A stretch of 64,000 bases of DNA from Dendrophyllia cribrosa (taxonomy: Eukaryota; Cnidaria; Anthozoa; Scleractinia; Dendrophylliidae). This document shows positions 44,433 through 57,210 of this stretch, in pieces. Position 1 is the stretch's first letter; each line of letters begins with the position of its first letter. The stretch lies in the NCBI GenBank assembly GCA_024195265.1, contig JAJLRJ010000007.1:25899100-25963099 (forward strand). Reading direction: 5' to 3'. The position numbers were made by a program, and so were the translations under genes. Under the pieces are notes generated by a model. That model made no database searches. It was given only the letters and a program-made list of their open reading frames with translations, and was not told the DNA's origin.

Positions 44433-46868
44433 ATGAGTTCAAAAAAAGAAACAGCAAATTGCCTTTTTACAAGTACCGCTTTTGTGTCAAAAATTTGCCG
44501 CTTGTATAGGCGATATGGTGATGTGAGCCGGCAACGAAGGCGAGGAAGACAAAGAATCTTGACCTGTAAGTGTCCATGTTTGTTCAGCGGTTTGTAGACT
44601 GCTTGTTGATTTCATGAACCATAGTCCAACATAAGCTTAAATACTTGTTTTATATTATACCGTAACAGATAAAAAAACAAAATTCTAGAGGCAATGGTAA
44701 GGAGCAAACCAGAACTCTTTATAGACGAGTATCAAGATTGGTTTCATTCAATCACCGGTACCTGGCTAAGCATTTCCACAATGTGTCGATCAATTCTACG
44801 CCTTGGTTTCACCTACAAAAAGGTGAAGTGTAACTTATTCTTTTCCCTTGTTTCGAAGTCGCAAAAATTGTGCAGTTACTGCACAGATGTTTTTTAATAT
44901 TTTCCTCAACATTTGTATTCTATCCGTTTATTTTAAGGATGTGAAATGTCCCCCAGGGAAAGGGTGGGCCGGGGAAGGCGAAGAAGAGGCGGCTGTCATG
45001 TTGTCAAGTTTCTTTTGTTATGCATTTTGAATTATAGTTGAGGATCATTGCCAAACAGAGGAGTGAATTGTCAAGAGCAAATTACTTTCGTTTTATAGCT
45101 GACATACGACGGGAAATGCTATTGTTCATTGATGAAACAGCAAAGGACAAGAAAAAATTACAGGTAAATCAAATTCAGTTTCAAAATACCAGTAGAGAAG
45201 TGATGGGGTGGGGGGGGGGGGGGGGGGGGGCTGCGATTTCTATGACTGGAAAAACTTTTTCCCAACCGTTTGCACCTTATGGTCTTGATTAGTGCTTTCC
45301 AGAAAGCAAACTGGAACCAATCATCACCGTCATAAAATAATATTGCATTTTTAATGTTGAGCCTCTTTCAGAGGGAGATGGGGCACTTTCGGCCAGGATT
45401 CAACCCCCAAGTTGTTGGAAACTATGTCAGGGAGGAGAGGTATAGTGTTGTGGCTGCAATGGACATCAATGGCATTGTTGCTACTCATACTGTACCCAAT
45501 GCATTCAATACAGAAGATTTCAACTTTGCATTACAGTACTTGATTTCACCAAGCATTGGTAGATTTGCATTAGGAGAGCCATGCTCTGTTGTGGTTATGG
45601 ACAACTGCAGAATACATGACTCAGATGAAACTATCAACACTGTCCGTCAGAAAGGAGGAATTGTTGTATTCTTGCCGTATGTATTGTGTATGAATGGCCT
45701 TTATGCATGTTTACGTCAAGACAAGCAAATTTCACCACCTAGCCTCGTTTTGAAATTGTAAAGCTGTGAAGTTTTGCATAAATAATTTGCCAAGGCAGTA
45801 AAGTTGAATAGAATAACCAAGCGCAACAAGAGCAAAATGCGAAGAATTTTTCTTTCAGATGAGGCGTGGTGGTGAAATTTGCTTTTATGATGTAATCATG
45901 CATAAGGGCCATTGTAATTTAAGGGTGTGTTCATATAGGGCTTTAAAAAATTCCAGGAAGCATGGGAAATAAAGTTTGAGATGAGCTGTTTCAACCTCAA
46001 ATGAAAACGTTGCAATTTTTAATTTCTGGTTTCTAAGCCTGGGCCTCATTGCTTGGGCAATGAGAGATAACTTTATAACAACTACTGATACTCTGACAAC
46101 TGACTTCAGGAAATAGGAAAGTACATTGGAAGATTTCTTATATATTGACAGGTATACTTAAAGTATTATTTGTGTTCAGTAGACCTTGTATGCAACTAGA
46201 CCCTGAAAAATTGCAAAGGCAAAATCAGGAGAAGCTTTTTTGAGGTTAACAGTGACACTTTACTTGTTGGATCCAAACGCTTGCATACACTATATAACCA
46301 CCCCTTTTTGCCTCAAAATGGTTCCCAAGTTACACATCGCTAGTTTGGGGATACATCATGCCATGAAAAAAGTGCACAAAACTACAGTTACTTGCATATA
46401 AAATCTTTTCAAGCAATTAACATAAATTATTGTTTGTTTTTTAATGTAGACCTTACTCCCCAGATCTTAACCCAGTAGAGTACGCTTTCTCCCTGGCCAA
46501 GGCAATTTTAAAGCGTAACAGACATGTCACAAGCAGCAATCCAAAGTACTGTATGGCAAGAGCTCTTGATGAGGTTATTATTACTTATTTCACCCTTACA
46601 CATGTTGTGCTCAGACCCAAGATCTCTGGATGGGGTTTACGGCCCAACAAAGTAGCCAGAGGATTGAATAGGTTTAGGTTAACTGAGAAGCTTTAATGTC
46701 AATTATATGAAGTTTGTTTCGATGTCTTTATTTCAATGAAAGATTAGCATGCTTCTTCAGCCACCATAAAAATGTTTTATAATACACTCTGACCTCAAGA
46801 AATCTGATTCTCTACAGGTCACTGCTGATGATGCACAGTCCTTCTTTACCGAAAGTGGCTACATATAA
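44433..46868 (+). pseudogene. Spliced Tc1-like DD34E transposase gene (one homopolymer frameshift)
   Basis: Exons are 44433-44565, 44669-44822, 45038-45163, 45372-45676, 46450-46573 and 46818-46868. Exon 1 encodes a helix-turn-helix (STAFVSKICRLYRRYGDV, then RGRQRIL). Catalytic residues are Asp in LLFIDETAKD, Asp in SVVVMDNCRIH and Glu in YSPDLNPVEYAF, the last two 34 residues apart once exons 4 and 5 are joined. The C-terminus is ADDAQSFFTESGYI. Exons 3-6 are open and in phase. Exon 2 enters the wrong frame unless its A7 run near 44671 is one base longer, so a single homopolymer indel (real or an assembly error) breaks it. The last intron has a weak GTTATT donor; read-through there gives another 40 codons. 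Five introns are unusual for a Tc1 element. No terminal inverted repeats were found, which could mean an old or host-adopted copy. Confidence 0.7.
45210..45230 (+). repeat. G21 homopolymer
   Basis: Uninterrupted run of 21 G in an intron of the Tc1-like gene. Its length is likely uncertain in any assembly. Confidence 0.9.
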
Positions 46869-48092
46869 TGAGATGACAATTACAATATCTGTACAACGTC
46901 AAAAGTTTAATTTTTTATTTAGTTATCACTCTTTTTAGAGTACTTGTAAAACAGAAACAAACTACATGAATGACAGTTTCAGAGCATTAACGTACATGTA
47001 TGAAAAATTAATATAATGAGTTGTGAGGATACCTGTAGTTTGGCCTGAGACTAGTGTCTTTAGTTTAACCTCTAAAATACATTGGGCCAGTTTTTTAAAC
47101 AATATTATTGGTTCCTACTTTGAGCCTTTCTGAAAAAGAATGATTATTAAAACTACACTGGCCTTTGTCTTAAGGTGGGTTATTTTGGGTTTGTAATATT
47201 AATTTCATAGGTGACAAATTACTCCTTCATTTTGGCACGAAATTTCAATAATAGTAATAAAAATATTTCACATGAGAAACTACAAAATTGTCATGGCAAC
47301 CTTCCATACATCTCAGTGCCAAGATGCTGACAAAGTTTTAAAATGCTACGAATGAAGATGCCAGGGTATTGAAAAACCTAAACACACATTCATCACCATT
47401 TGATTACACATACAAATCAATAATCTTCTCTGAACGTTTTGCCTTCTTGATACTTTCCAGCAAATAGATAAAAACAGCTTTAGGGCCCATTTTGTTTAAA
47501 TAGCTGGCCCATTGAGGTTAAAGCTACATACATTTAATAAGTGGCTCTGCTAGTGCTCTGTGAAAAATCTTGATAGTTTGAAGCAATAATTTTTGGTGGA
47601 TGCCTTTTTTGACAACCACATGTACTGTCCCATACAAATTCTTTGAAATTGTTACCAAATTGATCCTGTCATACTGACTTGACCTTAGACACCCAGAGGC
47701 CCCAGGACTGGCCACATTACTAATTTCTTTTAGGTATTTAGAATCAGTTTGCATCAATTTTTTAGTTAGCAAAATTAAGATTACATTCTCCACAATTAAG
47801 GAGTAGTAACCTTTTGGAAAGGTCAGCCACATTACAACAAGGTTTGCTAAACAAAATTCTAAAATAACTGAAAGAAAACATGCACCCTCCTTTGATTTCA
47901 CATCCGTGTCTAAATTAGACAAAACAATGTTATCAGCTGGGTTGAACATGCATGTATCATGGTTACAACAGAAAGAGTTGACTTTTAAAACCCAATAATA
48001 CATGAACTGGCCTTACACTTGGCCAAGTTAAGTCAACTCCTCTTTCATGTGTGTATGGGTTTCTCATCAGTACCATATAACTGTTTTTATTA
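46869..48092. other. Region between convergent genes, one unassigned ORF
   Basis: Contains a 159-codon open frame on the minus strand (48003-47524) just 3' of the SAM gene. It is Leu/Val/Ile-rich with no recognised motif and could be chance or 3' untranslated sequence. Confidence 0.3.
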
Positions 48093-51000
48093 TTAAGTGA
48101 ATCTGGTGTCCAAGCTTACTCTTTTTTTGGAAATAAAGCCAAGTAAAATAGAGCGATGTAACTGTTCACTCATTCCTAGTTGCTGAAGACCCTGTTCATT
48201 TAAATATGATAGCACAGCACCATCGATCTGGTGGTCTTGAAATGCCTGGACATACATTCCCAACTTTAAAGAAATTAATGCATCTGCAACATCTTTGACA
48301 CTCATTAGCAACAAACCTAAAAGATATCAAATAAATCGTTACACGTACTTTGACTCATTGGTTTACCATTGACAGAGTCAGTTCTTGTTAGGAGTTCTGA
48401 ATTTTTCTACATATGTCTAACTGATCCTTTACCCATTTTTCAAAGTCAAAAGGCTCTGAATCGTCGTTTCCTATTGAATCAGAACTAACTGAAGAATTGC
48501 TCTTTGTTGGTGACTCTCTAACTAACCCAGATGAACTGGTGGATGGTGGTGACCAAGCATTGTATTTAATCTGTCTTCTAGTAGGGACAAAACTTGGCTT
48601 AATGTACTGACCTTGATCCGTGACTGCTACTGGACTTTTGGACTGTTGAATGCTGGAACAAGCAGACACTGGGGACAATGCAAACAGTAATAATGCATTC
48701 TGCTGTCTCTCTAGTTTCCTTTCTTCTTCACGCTGTCTTTGGCGTTCCTGATGTAAGAGCTCTTTATGCCTTTGTCTTTTCCTTTCACTTTCTCTGTCTT
48801 CCTCTCTTCTGATTTCTTGCTGTACAAGAAAAGTGGAAAGCATGTCATTTTGACCCCTTGCACACACCAATCCCATTCCTCTCTTTGGGAGGGGTTCCAC
48901 ATGAACCACATGGAGGTACTTTGACCAGTCAGCTTCTTCATGACTTCCAGAAACTGTGCCATCCAGTATTAAATCAGTCCACAAACTAAGGTGCTGGATT
49001 CCATATCGATCTACGGTGCCAGTTTTTTCAAGGGCTTTTCGAAGTTCCATGTGACAAGTGTTCCAGTCGCTGTTTTGAGACTTTAGTTTACCTTTGTCTG
49101 CACTTTTTTTAAGGAACTTTTGAAAAGCGACTTCATCCTCACTTACATCACTATCACTGTCACCTGATGAAAGGGCTGCTGCCTTCCTTTTTCTAACTTC
49201 CTTGTCACGAGGTATAATAGCCCTCCTTGCAGTTACAGTTGACTTTCTACCATCTAAAACAAAAGACAGCCAAGCTTTAGTTTGAAAAATTCCACCTAGC
49301 AGAGAGGTGCAGGGCTTATCTTACTATAATAATTATACCAATATTGTCTTTGCTATACATTATTATTATAAAATAATAGCAAAGACAACATTTTAATTTT
49401 GTGTTTTCCTTGATGCCAATTTTTTCTTTAATCATAACTATAACATTCTCAAATCTGATTAGCTTTTTCAGCACTAATAGGACAGTGTAGTAGGACAGTA
49501 CGCGTCATGCCTGAGTAACTGGACAGTACACACCATCACGCGTGTCCTTAAATTGCTTTTTTTTTCATTGCTAGCAAAAATACTCTTGGAATTTGATGTC
49601 TTTTGATTTGAAGAGCCTAGAATATCACACATTTTGTTATAGTCACGTTTAATTGATAGCAGAACTTCATGTTGTCCAATTCAGTTTGTAATCATACTTG
49701 TGATTAAAAAAAATTAAGCGGTTGTCCAATTTTGTTTATCACCCGTATGATTACAGACCGAGTTGCACTCCACTCAGTCCTATTACCATTATTTATTGTC
49801 ATTATTATTGTTATACCCAAAAAATGAGGAAAAGCTCCTTAAATATGAGGACGTACACATTTTTCACTAATCTTATAAAATAGGGATAGGATAAAAAAAA
49901 AACATAGCACTTGAAGTGACTCTGCTTCTTACCAGAGATCACTGCCACAGCCAGCCTTAAATTCTTCACAGTTCCATCTTGACTATACTCCTCCTTTGCT
50001 GTGTTTGGGTCAATATCTGTACACGAAGTGTGACACTGTTTGCCTTTCTTTGGGAGCCAAAAAATTCCAGCTTTGAGACAAACATCAGGGATTTGTTCTC
50101 GGATCATCTTTTTGATTGCATGAAGATTCGCTTTAGAAGAAACCTCATGTAATGTGTACACTGGGCCTTCTGCAATAGAAGGATGTTTCACTCCAGCAGT
50201 TACATAAATGTTGAAAGTATATGCTGCACTTTCACTGCTGTTTTGAAGACGTGGTGATGCACGGGTAGGAGAGGCGAGTCCTGATATAACACAAGCAAAA
50301 GCCTTATAATCATGTATCTACCTCTTTTCTATTATGATTATATCTTAATTCTCATATTCCATAATTACATACATACATACATACATACATGCATAAACTT
50401 TCTTTCTCCTCAAATTTAAGAGTAGCTTTAAGGAGCTAATATTTCCGAGAGAAAATAAAAAATAATAAACAATAACATCTCACGGAAAGTTAATTGAAAA
50501 TAACACTAAATACAATATACTTTAACTTATTTACTGTCTAGGCTACCAAGTAATAATTCACTCATGATCAGGCAATTCAACCACAAAATTAATCCACAGA
50601 ATAAATAACAGCTTCTCTGATGCATATAACACCTCCTACAGCCGGAAAGTTCTCTGCTATTTTCCATGTACAGCTGTAAAAATTAAGAGTGGCACATCAT
50701 GAGAGGGGAATTAAAACGAATTTTTCATCAGATTTTATTAGCAAATTATTTTTCTTCCCTCTAGCTAGCTATTGCTGGATGACGATAAGCTTAAAAAATT
50801 TCGTGGCTTTCAAATAATAATGGTAAAGCGGATGACTGAATATCTGTAAAATGCTACAGTTATTTACAAAACTGCAAAAGGGAACAAAAAAAGCTTAGAC
50901 TATTAGCTGAAAAGCTATTTCTAGCAACGACTTACGCTTACATAATTAGGAGCAACATTGTACCTCTCAAACACTAGAGTTATGAGACAAAGGGTCCAAT

Positions 51001-51465
51001 CTAGTTCAGTATTATGGAAATGCATTCTTATCTATAGCTAATGATATGGAAATAAGTGGCGGGATATTCCAAGTCACATATTCAGCTCTCACCTCTAAAG
51101 TGCCAGTCGCAGGCTTACTTGAGAATGGAGGAACTTCTTCTGCCATTCTTCTGCCGTAATGGATACTCTAGACAGGCTGCTAATACACCACTATCTCCTA
51201 TTAATCCCATCAGCGACAACGTTTTCGAACTTTTCGTAATGAAATATATTTTGTCCACAATCACATCGCCAAGGGAAATACATTCTAACTCAGCAATTGC
51301 ACTTCGGATACTAGATTTCCACGCTGTAAAGGTTTCTTCCTTGGGTAAAAACACAGTTGTTGGGATTCCCACAGCTTTGCCTTTTTTGGTTTTGGTGTAA
51401 AGTTGTCCTTGCCTCTCTCCTGGCCTGCCTGTTTCGCTCTCCGTCTCGGACACCAGGAACACCAT
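48093..51465 (-). pseudogene. Spliced gene ending in a SAM domain (one homopolymer frameshift)
   Basis: Likely exons are 51465 to about 51120 (start MVFLVSETESETG, GTAAGC donor), 50279-49933, 49253 to about 48370 and about 48317-48093. Exon 1 to exon 2 is not in phase, so a small exon may be missed between them. Exon 2 has YTFNIYVTAG and a CHTSC pair. Exon 3 (288 codons) is charged, with a long Glu/Arg-rich coiled coil (QERQRQREEERKLERQQ) and a Ser-rich tail. The final exon is a SAM domain: SVKDVADALISLKLGMY, HQIDGAVLSYL, GLQQLGMSEQLHRSIL. To reach it, exon 3 needs one more A in the run at 48402-48406; as written it stops at 48388. I do not recognise the family. It could be a host gene or another transposon partner gene. 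Confidence 0.55.
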
Positions 51466-52984
51466 GGAACTTCACTTTCCACCATCTTGAAACCGCGTGC
51501 AAGACGAAACAGCTGCATCACGTGACATGTGTCGAATCATGTCGAAAAATCCGGGTGTATACACAACACCGAAATCGGCTGTAAACCTCTAACGTTTAAA
51601 CAAATTAGTTTACATTCAGCCATTTAACCAAGTACTGGATAATTCTATACCAAGGTGAATTCTCCTCCAACAGATGACAATAATTGAGCATGCACAGTTT
51701 ATATTAGAATTGATGCACCGAAAAATATAGCAAATAATTACTATTGAGTGGATACATAACAACACACAGAGCGACACGCACATACTTATACATACACCCA
51801 TTTGAAATTAAAGGGAATTAACTGCTTACAGTAAGCGAAAAGCATGCAATTGGCCTACCCTCCTTTCGATAGAAAGAAAAGTATAAAATACGCTTGACAG
51901 TGTTCTGATGATAAATAGATTCAATTAAGAGAGTGTCCACGATACATGTAGGACCAGGCAGGATGTGATAATACTCAAATCACCGATTTCGCTCAAACTT
52001 GGTACAAAGGTTGAGGGTCATGAGTAGATACATGTACCAAAATATAAGGTCAAATTTTTTTATTCTCTCTGAGTTGCAGGGTCCCCCCCCTGAAAAATGG
52101 CCGTTTGGCACAAATTTATGCATATTAATTAGCTAAATTTAGTGGTAAGACAACAAAAATAGCAGCCTGGGAATAAAAACTACTAAATCGTATTCTATAT
52201 TGACCAGTCTTGTAGCAAAATGTGTTATTGGAATCGGTTGCTTTGATTTGCTGCTTTCCCAATACCGAAAGTGAAGGGCATGTTTGGTCATTTTCACGAG
52301 ACGCCAAAATGAGGTCATTTTAGATCTTAATATCTCCAATGGGCAACAAGCTAACAACGTAGTTTTAATACCAGAAGTAAGAAGTATCTTTATGCTTTCG
52401 AAAAATATAATAAAATTTTTGGGCAACTAAATACCTTTTTAGTATGAAGAAATTTTTGCACCTCACTCAACGATTTCTGGCGATTTCATCAAAATTCGGT
52501 AATTAAAAAAAGTGGTTTAATTTTAATGAAATTGCAAGAAAAAGACAGCAAATGTTCAGCTAAGCATTACTCTGCTTAAAACAATGCTAGAATTAGCAAG
52601 AAAAGGTTTTTGAAGCACATTTCATGAGTTTGTAAATGAGGGTTTCTGTCGTTCATACTTCATTTTCAATGCAACACTTCTCTTCGATCTACAATAACTC
52701 TGAATTTTACTTTCAGGTACAGTAAGAGACACAAAAAGGCAAAGACTGATACATACATGTCATTTAAGTGCTTCAGACTCATTGCTAGGTTCCATTGCGA
52801 TCCGGCCAAATCCAGTAAGCTTATATTTTTTAAAATTCGATCGCCTAATTCAGATCTTCGTCGATATTTATCGTGCAGATCATCGCTGTTGACTTTGCTA
52901 TGAGAATATACATTGCTACCTTGTTGTAATAGCTCCAGTTTATGCCAGTAAGAGTGAAACAAATAAGTTATAAAACCACGGTAA
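51466..52984. other. Intergenic, no gene recognised
   Basis: AT-rich, with short frames only. No repeat family seen elsewhere in the window was recognised here. Confidence 0.4.
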
Positions 52985-53745
52985 ACAATCTAAATTTGAC
53001 TTTATGACTAACGAATTTAGCTAATATTGGTTTAATTCCTTTCTTTTGATTGAGCCGGTGTGAAATTTCAATGTCATCACTTTCTAGTTCGATTCCAATA
53101 GCTTCTGCAACCTTGCAAACAATTTCATCCATCGGTAGGTCAATGTCCTCCGGAATACCATGTAATTCCAAATAATTTTTTCTGGAGTATTGCTCCAGAT
53201 CATCAATGCTTACCTGGAGGTCCTCCAGCTCTTCTTTTTGTTTTTTTGCCACTTTGGATACTCTCACAAGCTCCGTTTCCAGCGTTGCAACATACTTGCA
53301 CTGATTATTGAAATCTTCTTTCAGCTTATTAACTTGGTTGTTTGTTGTTGCGACGGAGGATTTGAGTTCGATAATGTCCGCCGACATCTTGCTATTTTCG
53401 GCTAGCAAAGTGGCAACTCTACCTTGAATGGACATTTAAAGGTTGTACATTGTAGATGTCTTTTAAGTTTGGTTCTTCCGGTTCGTGATCAGATGGAGAA
53501 GACGGAGAAGACGCCATGTTTGAGTTCTCTGCACGTAGTAACTTGTAGTCCGGCGACACAACGTCGTCGCTGGGGCTTCATAAAGTTCTGTTTTTTTCTC
53601 TTACTCATTTAACTAAAACCTCAAAAGAATAGCTTGTAGATGATAAGAGGCACATTACTTTTGTGAAATTTTACTGTTTTGGTGGATAAGTCGCGGAGCT
53701 CGCTTAACGACGTCCAACCATTGCGCTATCCCAGTTCCCATCTCT
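52985..53745 (-). mobile_element. Truncated LINE copy (ORF1 fragment)
   Basis: A relative of ORF1 at 35883-36734, with the same coiled coil and RRM-like motif (DDLEQYSRKNYLELHGIPED, KKGIKPILAKFVSHK). The 5' region shares CGAGCTCCGCG with the 5' end of the full LINE. The N-terminal part is in another frame (EPNLKDI) because of an indel near 53440. The element ends abruptly at about 52985, before the basic domain, and no ORF2 follows. No target duplication was identified. Confidence 0.8.
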
Positions 53746-54959
53746 TAAGTTTATGTCGACGACTATATGGCTTTCAGCCATGAAATACAAACCACAAAAT
53801 CTCTCCGTATCTTGACTTGAGAATCAAAATAAAGAACTACAGCGTACAAGTGCACGTTTTCAAGACAATGCAAGGCGTTCATGGATGGATAGGACCTTTT
53901 GATATTGTGTTCGCCGCTTATTCCTGTGGGATTTTTGCTCCGGTAAGTTTTGTGTTTTATATAACTTGCTATTTGCTTACTAGGATCGAGCTTTGAAGTG
54001 TCGGCTACTGAATGTAGTGAATGTAGTGTAGTCTTACTTTTAAACCCATGTATACACGCAAGCATAGTGCACGGGTTATCAGAAACGGTGACTAAATAAA
54101 ATTCACTCACTCACTCACTCGCTCCTCAATTCCATCAGCTGTAAACTTCGTGACATGGTAATGCTTTGTTACGAATACGTTTCGTTACAAGAACGTGAAT
54201 CCAGCAATAACAATTAATTTGATTTATACGAATATAAACAACAATAAGCTTAAATATGTTTCGCATTTGGAGTTTTTAGTGCAACATTTAAATGTTTAAA
54301 AGGATTTTTCAACCGAGACACGCGTTTTGATGCGTATCTACCTTAAAATAATAAAATTTAGTCCTAATCGACTGAGTGTTCTTTGATAGCGTAGTGGATA
54401 GATGTTTTGGCTTATCCCCGGACGGCCCGAGTTCAAGTCACGCTCGAGACTTCTTTTTTTCTTCTTTTTGTCCTGTTTTTTCTTTCTTTCTTCAGACTGG
54501 TCATTATGAAAGTGATGTTCTGGTTTTTTTTTACATTCATCAAAAATCCTTACGTTTAATTTAAAAAATATATATCGCAGCGTGTCAGTGTGGAAACGTA
54601 AGCTTACGGCAATTTGCGTTACGCGTTAGCATTTCTTCACGGGTTGGCTCTTAGGAGCCTTTGATTAGACATAATTTTAAGCTTCTGTTTCTCCGTGAAA
54701 GCACTCAAAACACTCGGGAATCAATGCTGCAATAATTTAAAGGCGCCACGAGTTCAAGCTGTGTACAGCTTCTTGTTTATTTTTTTTTGCCAGCAGCAGA
54801 TCAAGGGGAGGGGTACTTTCCCCCATATTGTTGAAATAATAGAAGGTAAATTATACTATAAAGCATTTTTACTGTCCCCTTTTTGTCAACGCCCACCCCA
54901 GCCCGCCTCCCTCTCCCTCTTCCCTCAAAACCACTTACCATTGTCTTGAGTTTGTCGAT
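53746..54959. other. Intergenic with a tRNA-like scrap and a CACT repeat
   Basis: A short CACT tandem lies at 54103-54120. At about 54390-54455 TAGCGTAGTGGATAGATG followed by GAGTTCAAGTC resembles Pol III box A and box B of a tRNA or tRNA-derived repeat, but a full cloverleaf was not resolved. No coding gene seen. Confidence 0.35.
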
Positions 54960-56112
54960 AAGTGATTCCTTAAGGGAAATTTGAGCTCCTAAGCCTTGGG
55001 TGTATAGTGCAGGTGCTGTTTATTCTATCTCGAGACTCCCTAATTAGGTATGACTTTGGCAAGTCATCAATAACCATAGTAAGTTCATGAACGAATGAAT
55101 CCCCCACTGAAAAATTGTCCATAAGGAACAGGATGCTCTCAACTTTGGTCTTTTCCACATCAGTGAGATTGTCAAAATGCTTGTATTTTTTCTTTACTGG
55201 TGGTGTTATCCTCAGGAAAATCCAAGTGGATGGAGTTTGTGGTTGAAGGTTGAGATGCCCCTGTAGATACAGAGTACTGCTGACCTTCTCTGTCTGTTAG
55301 CTTAAGGCTCTCAAGTTTGACTCCAAAAAACTCAGTAAAGGCAAGGGCTTTTTGTGCATGAGAACCTAGTCCATTCACCCTCCATGCCTTTTGTTTTGAG
55401 GACAGTGAACACGTCTTTCACTCAAGGGTGCAAATTTCCAAATTCTTCTTTTTTGATCTTCCTTGTGTACTTCTCAAGTTCAAGGTTTTTTGTTTACTAT
55501 TTTGATTGATCTTCTTACTTTCAGTCACCATTTCCTGGTAAAGCTTTTGTTTTTCAATTTCCAAGTTAGTATTATTTCTTCTCCACTCATCAATTTCCTC
55601 ATTAAAGTTCTCAATCCTTTCCATAAGCTGCTCCACTTCTGCCATAATCTTGAGTTGTTCCTCCTTGTATTCAGCTGCACTCATAACATCATTCACTAAC
55701 AATGAAAGGCTTGTATAACCATTGAGAAATGCTTCTGTTTTCCTTTGATCCATTTTGGTTCAGCTTTTGTAGCTTTTTCTTTGCCCGGTAACACTCTAGT
55801 TGGAGGTGTAGGCTTATTCTCTTTGACTTGCGTTTTATCTTTATAGCTCCGTTTGAAATTGTTGTTAAGATCAACATAATTTTTTCCTAGATTTTTCAAG
55901 GCCTGCCACCTCAGTAATATAGAGTTTCTGATTTTAAAACAGTGGATTACTTCATTTTCTGCTAAAGCCTGTTTGGCAACATATGAAAGTTTATTTTCTA
56001 GGGAATTTCCATTTATAAGTATATCAAGTTTCTTTGGACAAACATGAGCCATTTTTAACTGGACAAAGCTGGTACCAAAAAGCTCGAATTTCCCGCGAAA
56101 AATTTTTCTCAT
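54960..56112 (-). pseudogene. Decayed copy of the coiled-coil repeat family
   Basis: Matches exon 1 of the 39976-43670 gene across its length. An N-terminal block (NKLSYVAKQALAENEVIHCF) starts at the ATG at 56053 or upstream. A coiled coil follows (MAEVEQLMERIENFNEEID). The conserved C-terminal block has KALAFTEFFGVKLESLKL, then NFSVGDSFVHELTMVIDD and PKSYLIRESRDRIN, and the last part continues in another frame (LGAQISLKES). Frame changes near 55745, 55440, 55190 and 54995 make it a pseudogene. No later exons are seen downstream, so it may be a truncated copy. Confidence 0.65.
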
Positions 56113-56757
56113 TCTCAGTTTTACTCCGATATCTATTTAGAAAAAGCCTGGGATGATTTTTCGCGAAACCTACAAGAAGCATTGTTTCCGAGTGGTACTT
56201 TCAATTGATAACAGTGAATTTTCAAGCGACATGGATTACTGTGACCCATTTTATGAAGATAATTTGACCGGAACTGTTAATCTCTCACACAGTAAGCACT
56301 CAGAAAAGATCTGTTACTGGAAACGCTGAAACAGTAAAGATTATGCCTTGAAAAACGGAGATTTTTCTCTCAGAAAACGGTCATTGGTGTCAAATGCCAG
56401 AATCTGATTGATTAAGGTGGAAAAGAAGGGAACATACATACATAAACTTTATTTTAACTCGAATTTAAGTGTGGCTTGTGAAGCTAATTTCTTCGAGTAA
56501 AATAACATATCAATGCAAAAAATAAATATTTACACTATATACATAATTTTCTATACTAATTAATTACTAATTAAAGAGGTGTATTTATTGGTTTATTTCA
56601 TTTCATACAAGTTTCTCTATTCACACCCGCCATGTTTTTTTTTTCATTTTTTTAAAGTCTCGCTGCCTATTGCGCATGCATGTTCCTCCTTTGCCATGAA
56701 AAAGACTGGACGTTCTGAGTCGTCACCCATCAAAAATTTCATATTTGACAGAATTTG

Positions 56758-57210
56758 GAGATGCCATGAGATTATTCTATGGCAAAGAACAAGTTGCAAA
56801 TTATAATAGTAAGCAACTAACTAAACTTCAGTAACCAGTAGCTTGCATTAATGCTCATCACTCATCAGCTGTGTCTAAGAAAATGAATCCTGATGACATG
56901 TCTGGGTTGGAGCAAATATTGTTCTTAGCCATAGGTGCTAATGTTATGTTAACTTTGAATTTATAGGCATGTGTTGGTCTCTGTAATGGTGCAACTGGAA
57001 CACAGTTGTTAATTTCATCTATGAGATTAATCATCAGTCCCCAGACTTACCTATTGCTGTAATTGTTCAATTTGATGACTACCGAGGACCTTCTTTAAGT
57101 GAAACTGAGCCATTGCATGTGCCCATCTGCCCAATTACTGTCTCATCACAGTTGTCAAACACCAGACACAAGAGACAGAAGTTAACACTTAGACTTGCAT
57201 AGGCTCTAAC
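56758..57210 (+). pseudogene. PIF1-like helicase C-terminal fragment
   Basis: One frame, interrupted by stops, reads RLFYGKEQVANYN, then LEQILFLAIGANVMLTLNL, CNGATGT and, after a shift near 57003, PDLPIAVIVQFDDYRGPS, CPITVSS and LTLRLA-stop-ALTI. This order matches the C-terminal region of PIF1-family helicases (GARVMLTxNL, NGxxGxV, VxFDxYxGP, PLxLAxAxTIHKxQG). At least three stops and one frameshift are present. Such helicases occur in host genomes and in Helitron elements; no Rep domain is seen nearby, so the origin is open. Confidence 0.7.

Noticed and set aside
54376..54564. tRNA gene near 54390-54455
   Set aside because: Box A-like and box B-like strings are present, but acceptor and anticodon stems could not be paired convincingly.
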